Assembly (NCBI GenBank): GCA_007118195.1
Contig: SKSA01000217.1
Span: 1-17,948, forward strand
DNA length: 17,948 nucleotides
DNA from: Anaerobacillus sp.
Lineage (GTDB): Bacteria > Bacillota > Bacilli > Bacillales > Anaerobacillaceae
Direction: 5' to 3'
In this document: one piece after another, positions 14,548 through 17,948 of the stretch
Layout: each line of letters opens with the position of its first letter
How positions within the stretch are numbered: the stretch's first letter is position 1
Position numbers and translations under genes: made by a program
Notes under the pieces: generated by a model
Told to the model about the DNA's origin: nothing
The model's input: only the letters and a program-made list of their open reading frames with translations
Databases searched by the model: none

Positions 14548-15753
14548 ATGAACTATAATCATATTGTTATTCGCTACGCGGAGTTAGCACTTAAAGGGAA
14601 AAATCGTTCTACATTTGAAAGACGTTTACAAGAAAATATCAAAATTGCATTAAAGTCATTTCCGAATGTGAAAATTGAACGCACATTTGGAAGAATGTTT
14701 ATTCAACTAAATGGAGAAGATCATACGCAAATCGCTGAAAAGTTGTCCAAAATTTTTGGCATTCATTCATTTAGTTTAGCGGTTAAAGTCGAAAATGACC
14801 TCGATAAAATTCGTGAAGGAGCACTTCGCGCTGTAACTGAAATTATTGAAGGTAAAGAAACGTTTAAAGTTTCAGCAAAACGAGCAAATAAAGGTTTTCC
14901 TATTAATTCGAGTACGTTAAATTATGAAGTAGGTAGCTTTATTTTAAAAAATACAGAACAGTTAAAAGTAGATGTTCATCATCCTGATATTGAAGTGAAA
15001 GTAGAAGTGCGAGAAACGGATACGTATATTACGTGTGCTGTATATAAAGGTTCAGGTGGTTTACCAGTGGGTACTGGGGGAAAAGTCGTTTTAATGCTAT
15101 CTGGTGGCATTGATAGTCCTGTTGCAGGCTATTTAGCGATGAAAAGAGGTGTGAAAATTGAAGCGATTCACTTCCACAGTCCACCTTATACAAATGAACG
15201 CGCCAAGCAAAAAGTAGTTGATTTAACGAAGGTTTTAACTGAATATGGTGGAAAAATTCGCCTTCATGTTGTTCCTTTTACAAAAGCTCAAATGGAAATT
15301 CATAAAGTGATACCAGGAAATTACACGATGACGATTATGCGTAGAATGATGCTACGTATAAGTGAAGAAATCGCCAACCGACAAAAAGCATTTGCGATCG
15401 CAAATGGAGAAAGTTTAGGACAAGTTGCGAGCCAAACATTGCATAGCATGCATACAATTAATGAAGTAACCAATATGCCAATCATCCGGCCGCTAGTAAC
15501 GATGGACAAGCTCGAAGTCATTGAAGTCGCAAAAAAGATTGGTACGTATGACCTGTCTATACTGCCTTATGAAGATTGCTGTACGATCTTTTTACCTCCA
15601 GAAACGAAAACAAAGCCACAAAGAGACAGAGCGAATAAGTTTGAGGAGAAATTAGATATTGAAGCGTTAGTCGATGAGGCTGTAGAAAATATTGATGTGA
15701 TAGATATTGTTCCAGGAAAAAAAATTGAAGATCAATTCGATGAATTATTGTAG
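14548..15753 (+). CDS. thiI: tRNA 4-thiouridine synthetase ThiI
   Basis: ThiI adenylates uridine 8 of tRNA and replaces its oxygen with sulfur, giving the s4U used as a near-UV sensor; in some bacteria it also serves thiazole synthesis. The 401 residues comprise an N-terminal ferredoxin-like domain (1-60), a THUMP RNA-binding domain (about 60-165), and a PP-loop ATPase domain with [11 protein letters not shown], where SGGIDS is at 185-190. The family segment [12 protein letters not shown] lies near the C-terminus. There is no rhodanese domain after the PP-loop domain, unlike the E. coli protein of about 480 residues. In B. subtilis this short form takes sulfur directly from NifZ, encoded just upstream, which fits the gene pairing here. 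The ATG has GAGGT seven bases upstream. No clear terminator follows; sspA begins about 95 bases later with its own promoter. Confidence 0.97.
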   Translation: MNYNHIVIRYAELALKGKNRSTFERRLQENIKIALKSFPNVKIERTFGRMFIQLNGEDHTQIAEKLSKIFGIHSFSLAVKVENDLDKIREGALRAVTEIIEGKETFKVSAKRANKGFPINSSTLNYEVGSFILKNTEQLKVDVHHPDIEVKVEVRETDTYITCAVYKGSGGLPVGTGGKVVLMLSGGIDSPVAGYLAMKRGVKIEAIHFHSPPYTNERAKQKVVDLTKVLTEYGGKIRLHVVPFTKAQMEIHKVIPGNYTMTIMRRMMLRISEEIANRQKAFAIANGESLGQVASQTLHSMHTINEVTNMPIIRPLVTMDKLEVIEVAKKIGTYDLSILPYEDCCTIFLPPETKTKPQRDRANKFEEKLDIEALVDEAVENIDVIDIVPGKKIEDQFDELL

Positions 15754-15794
15754 TTGGAATAAGTTTTTTTCTTGAAATTACCAACAAAAATAAA

Positions 15795-15824
15795 GTATTG
15801 ATTCTCCCCATTGTACACATCATA
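15795..15824 (+). promoter_or_regulatory. Sigma-G-type promoter for sspA
   Basis: The -10 CATCATA at 15818-15824 fits the sigma-G pattern CATnnTA, and GTATT at 15795-15799 approximates the -35, with an 18-bp spacer. The start point would fall a few bases before the ribosome binding site. Forespore-specific expression is expected for this gene family; the site itself is a pattern match only. Confidence 0.5.
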
Positions 15825-15848
15825 TGTTTACAAGGGAGGTGAGATACA

Positions 15849-16052
15849 GTGCCAAACAACAATAGTTCAAACCAATTAGTAGTACCTGGTGTACAACAAG
15901 CTCTAGATCAAATGAAGTATGAGATCGCTTCTGAGTTTGGTGTTCAATTAGGACCAGATGCAACTTCTCGTGCTAACGGATCTGTTGGTGGTGAGATTAC
16001 TAAGCGCTTAGTTCAAATGGCTGAGCAGCAAATGGGTGGGCAACAACAATAA
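15849..16052 (+). CDS. sspA: Alpha/beta-type small acid-soluble spore protein SspA
   Basis: These proteins are made in the developing forespore, coat and protect spore DNA from UV and heat damage, and are degraded at germination. The 67-residue protein has both family signatures: [13 protein letters not shown] near residue 23, where the germination protease GPR cuts after the Glu of SEFG, and [20 protein letters not shown] at 40-59, the DNA-binding part. It ends in a Gln/Gly tail. The start is GTG at 15849, with GGGAGGTG at 15834-15841 seven bases upstream, an unusually strong site fitting a highly expressed gene. It stands alone between thiI and the acyl-CoA ligase with its own terminator. 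The protein shows that the organism forms endospores. Confidence 0.97.
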   Translation: MPNNNSSNQLVVPGVQQALDQMKYEIASEFGVQLGPDATSRANGSVGGEITKRLVQMAEQQMGGQQQ

Positions 16053-16069
16053 TTAAATATAATGGCTGT

Positions 16070-16096
16070 AAGAGGTGACATTTTTGTCGCCTCTTT
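16070..16096 (+). terminator. sspA terminator
   Basis: AAGAGGTGACA at 16070-16080 pairs with TGTCGCCTCTT at 16085-16095 (one wobble), with a short T loop and T-rich sequence after it, 18 bases past the sspA stop. Confidence 0.88.
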
Positions 16097-16212
16097 ATTT
16101 GTTTGTTTAGTTTTATTTTGCTAAAGTATTAAAATTTTGGCGCATACCTAAAGAAAAGCGAGATGTCAATGTTTTCTATTTTGAAAAAAAATTAAAAATT
16201 CTAAAAAAAATA

Positions 16213-16241
16213 TTCAAAAAAATCATTATATTCTGTATAAT
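16213..16241 (+). promoter_or_regulatory. Sigma-A promoter for the acyl-CoA ligase gene
   Basis: A perfect TATAAT at 16236-16241 is preceded by TTCAAA at 16213-16218 with exactly 17 bp between them. The start codon follows 37 bases later, with GAGGGGGAG at 16263-16271 as ribosome binding site. Confidence 0.65.
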
Positions 16242-16277
16242 AGAATTGTACTTAATTTTTTTGAGGGGGAGAAGAAT

Positions 16278-17864
16278 ATGGATCGAAACCAACTAATTGC
16301 TCCAGAGACATACAACATTTCGCAAGAATTCGAAAAGTTTACGAAAGTAGATCGTTTAGCAGTAAAATTTTTAACCGAGCAAGGTGAGGAAAGTTCAATA
16401 ACTTACTCTGAACTAACTTCAAAAGCGAATCAATTTGCAAACGCTTTAAAAAATCAAGGCATCGAAGAAGGTGAGCGAGTGCTCGTTCTGCTTCCGAGAA
16501 GCATTGAAGCCTATATTACGTACTTTGCGTGTTTAAAAGCTGGTATTGTTGTTATTCCTTGTTCAGAAATGCTAAGAGCGAAAGATTTAGCTTATAGAAT
16601 TAATCATGGTGAAGCAAAAGCAATAATTTCTTATCACCTTTATGTGTCGGAAGTTGATAAAATCGATGAAGCAATTCCTACGTTAGCTTATAAATTTGTT
16701 GTAGGTGATACTGTTGATGGTTATTTAAGGCTTGATGAGCTAGCTAATGAACAAAGTACTGAATTTGAATGTGCAAAGACAACTCGTGATGATATGGCCT
16801 TCTTATCTTATACATCAGGAACAACTGGTAACCCTAAAGGTGTTGTACATACACATGGGTGGGGCTTTGCACATATCGAAGTGGCTTCAAAAATGTGGCT
16901 AGATGTAAAAGAAGGAGATGTGGTTTGGGCGACAGCTGGACCAGGTTGGCAAAAGTGGATATGGAGTCCGTTCCTCTCAATCATGGGCTTAGGTGCCACA
17001 GCGCTTGTGTATCAAGGTAAGTTTGACCCGAATAAATATTTGCAACTTCTTCAAGATAATGATGTAAATGTATTATGTTGTACCCCAACAGAGTACCGCT
17101 TAATGGCGAAAGTTGACAATATTAATGAGTATAAGCTACCTAACTTAAGAAGTTCTGTTTCTGCAGGTGAGCCATTAAATCGTGAAGTTATTGATACGTT
17201 TAAACGTGAATTTAACGTTGACGTTCGTGACGGCTATGGTCAAACAGAAAATACTCTTTTAGTTGGTACACTATTAGGTATGGATATTAAAGCAGGTTCT
17301 ATGGGTAAACCAACTCCTGGAAACCAAGTGGAAATCATTAACGAGGATGGAAAGCCGGTTTCGGTTGGTGAAGTTGGTGATATTGCGGTTCATAAAGATG
17401 CTCCAGCTTTATTTAAAAAGTATTATAAAGATCCTGAGAAAACGGCAATGGCATTCCGTGGCGATTACTATGTAACTGGTGACCAAGCCAAAATGGATGA
17501 AGATGGATATTTCTGGTTTGAAGGGCGTAATGATGATATTATCATTAGTTCTGGTTATACAATTGGGCCATTTGAAGTAGAAGATGCTTTAACAAAGCAT
17601 CCAGCTGTTAAAGAGTGTGCTGTTGTAGCAAGTCCTGATGAAGTGCGCGGTCATGTCGTCAAAGCGTTTATCGTTCTTAGAAATCCTGATATTGCAGGAG
17701 ATGCACTTATTAAGGAGCTTCAAGAACACGTCAAAGAGTTAACAGCTCCTTATAAATATCCTCGTAAGGTAGATTTTGTTAGTGATCTACCAAAAACTAT
17801 TTCAGGGAAAATTCGTCGAGTTGAGTTAAGAAAGAAGGAACAAGAGCAAGCGTTAAAGAGTTAA
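16278..17864 (+). CDS. ytcI: AMP-forming acyl-CoA ligase (YtcI-like, medium-chain type)
   Basis: This adenylating enzyme activates a carboxylic acid with ATP to an acyl-AMP and then transfers it to CoA. The 528 residues carry the ANL-family motifs in order: ATP loop SYTSGTTGNPKG (177-188), the GPGW segment near 221-224, YGQTE (320-324), the aspartate of TGDQ (401-402), the hinge region GRNDDIIISSGYTIGPFEVE (416-435), and PKTISGK with catalytic Lys511. The GYTIGPFEVE form groups it with acetyl- and medium-chain acyl-CoA synthetases. In B. subtilis, ytcI lies beside sspA and has about this length, so the name follows position and size. The true acid is unknown. ATG 16278 has GAGGGGGAG six bases upstream. 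The lysine context resembles that of AcsA, so acetylation control is conceivable. It ends before a row of hairpins. Confidence 0.88.
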   Translation: MDRNQLIAPETYNISQEFEKFTKVDRLAVKFLTEQGEESSITYSELTSKANQFANALKNQGIEEGERVLVLLPRSIEAYITYFACLKAGIVVIPCSEMLRAKDLAYRINHGEAKAIISYHLYVSEVDKIDEAIPTLAYKFVVGDTVDGYLRLDELANEQSTEFECAKTTRDDMAFLSYTSGTTGNPKGVVHTHGWGFAHIEVASKMWLDVKEGDVVWATAGPGWQKWIWSPFLSIMGLGATALVYQGKFDPNKYLQLLQDNDVNVLCCTPTEYRLMAKVDNINEYKLPNLRSSVSAGEPLNREVIDTFKREFNVDVRDGYGQTENTLLVGTLLGMDIKAGSMGKPTPGNQVEIINEDGKPVSVGEVGDIAVHKDAPALFKKYYKDPEKTAMAFRGDYYVTGDQAKMDEDGYFWFEGRNDDIIISSGYTIGPFEVEDALTKHPAVKECAVVASPDEVRGHVVKAFIVLRNPDIAGDALIKELQEHVKELTAPYKYPRKVDFVSDLPKTISGKIRRVELRKKEQEQALKS

Positions 17865-17865
17865 T

Positions 17866-17918
17866 CCTTAAATGGTTTAAGGGTTATAGACCCCACCTCA
17901 ACGCGTAGCGTAGGTGGG
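17866..17918 (+). terminator. Two hairpins after the acyl-CoA ligase gene
   Basis: CCTTAAA/TTTAAGG (17866-17872 and 17876-17882, loop TGG) starts one base after the stop codon. CCCACCT (17892-17898) and AGGTGGG (17912-17918) form a second, stronger stem with inner ACGC/GCGT, followed by AACTTTTAA. The second is the probable terminator. Confidence 0.75.
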
Positions 17919-17932
17919 AACTTTTAATCAGG

Positions 17933-17948
17933 TGGAGTCGAGACTCCA
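17933..17948. repeat. Inverted repeat at the window edge
   Basis: TGGAGTC (17933-17939) and GACTCCA (17942-17948) form a perfect 7-bp stem with a two-base centre, cut by the window end. It may be part of a longer hairpin or a terminator of a gene beyond the edge. Confidence 0.35.

Noticed and set aside
15557..15862. 101-codon minus-strand open frame over the thiI end
   Set aside because: Antisense to a well-supported gene, without ribosome binding site or recognisable motifs.
1..17948. Search for a new defence, mobile or biosynthetic gene system
   Set aside because: All large frames are recognisable core Bacillaceae genes in a familiar order, without a compositional island, transposase, integrase, toxin-antitoxin pair or CRISPR array.

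Overview
The window reads as ordinary chromosomal core DNA of an AT-rich, endospore-forming Bacillaceae (Firmicutes). Supporting this are an alpha/beta-type small acid-soluble spore protein, EzrA and RefZ division proteins, a tyrosine T-box leader in front of tyrS, a zinc-free S4 protein with a long structured leader, strong AGGAGG-type ribosome binding sites and frequent GTG/TTG starts. The gene order (acsA end, tyrS, rpsD, GGDEF gene, refZ, ezrA, braB/brnQ, nifZ, thiI, sspA, acyl-CoA ligase) resembles the acsA-to-ytcI neighbourhood of Bacillus subtilis as I recall it. A large class A penicillin-binding protein gene sits between acsA and tyrS. The exact genus cannot be read from the sequence alone.

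Layout. Positions 1-300 hold the last 33 codons of acsA and a 125-bp imperfect palindrome. 295-3240 (minus) is a 981-residue bifunctional peptidoglycan synthase with a fibronectin-III-like domain and a very acidic tail. 3241-3746 contains divergent promoters, a T-box with a Tyr (UAC) specifier, its terminator and an additional hairpin. tyrS (plus) and rpsD (minus) converge on a shared bidirectional terminator. rpsD has a roughly 240-nt structured leader and a clear sigma-A promoter. dgcP (plus) encodes a cytosolic GAF-GAF-GAF-GGDEF diguanylate cyclase, followed by a strong terminator. refZ (TTG start) is overlapped by a possible 33-codon small ORF. A 500-bp AT-rich gap with several inverted repeats precedes ezrA. 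ezrA and brnQ (minus) converge on one hairpin terminator. nifZ and thiI form a tight two-gene unit for tRNA 4-thiouridine. sspA follows, with a possible sigma-G promoter and its own terminator, and the window ends with an AMP-forming acyl-CoA ligase and consecutive hairpins.

Functional themes. Cell envelope and division (class A PBP, EzrA, RefZ), translation (TyrS, S4, tRNA thiolation by NifZ-ThiI), c-di-GMP signalling (DgcP), branched-chain amino-acid transport (BrnQ), spore DNA protection (SspA) and acyl-CoA formation (AcsA, YtcI-like) sit side by side, mostly as single-gene units separated by terminators.

I found no phage, CRISPR, toxin-antitoxin or defence genes and no transposase, and I do not think the window encodes a new multi-gene system. 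The most unusual content is non-coding: three different imperfect palindromic intergenic elements (109-233, 5009-5100, 9942-10053), the extra hairpin after the T-box, the rpsD leader, and the small ORF running into refZ.
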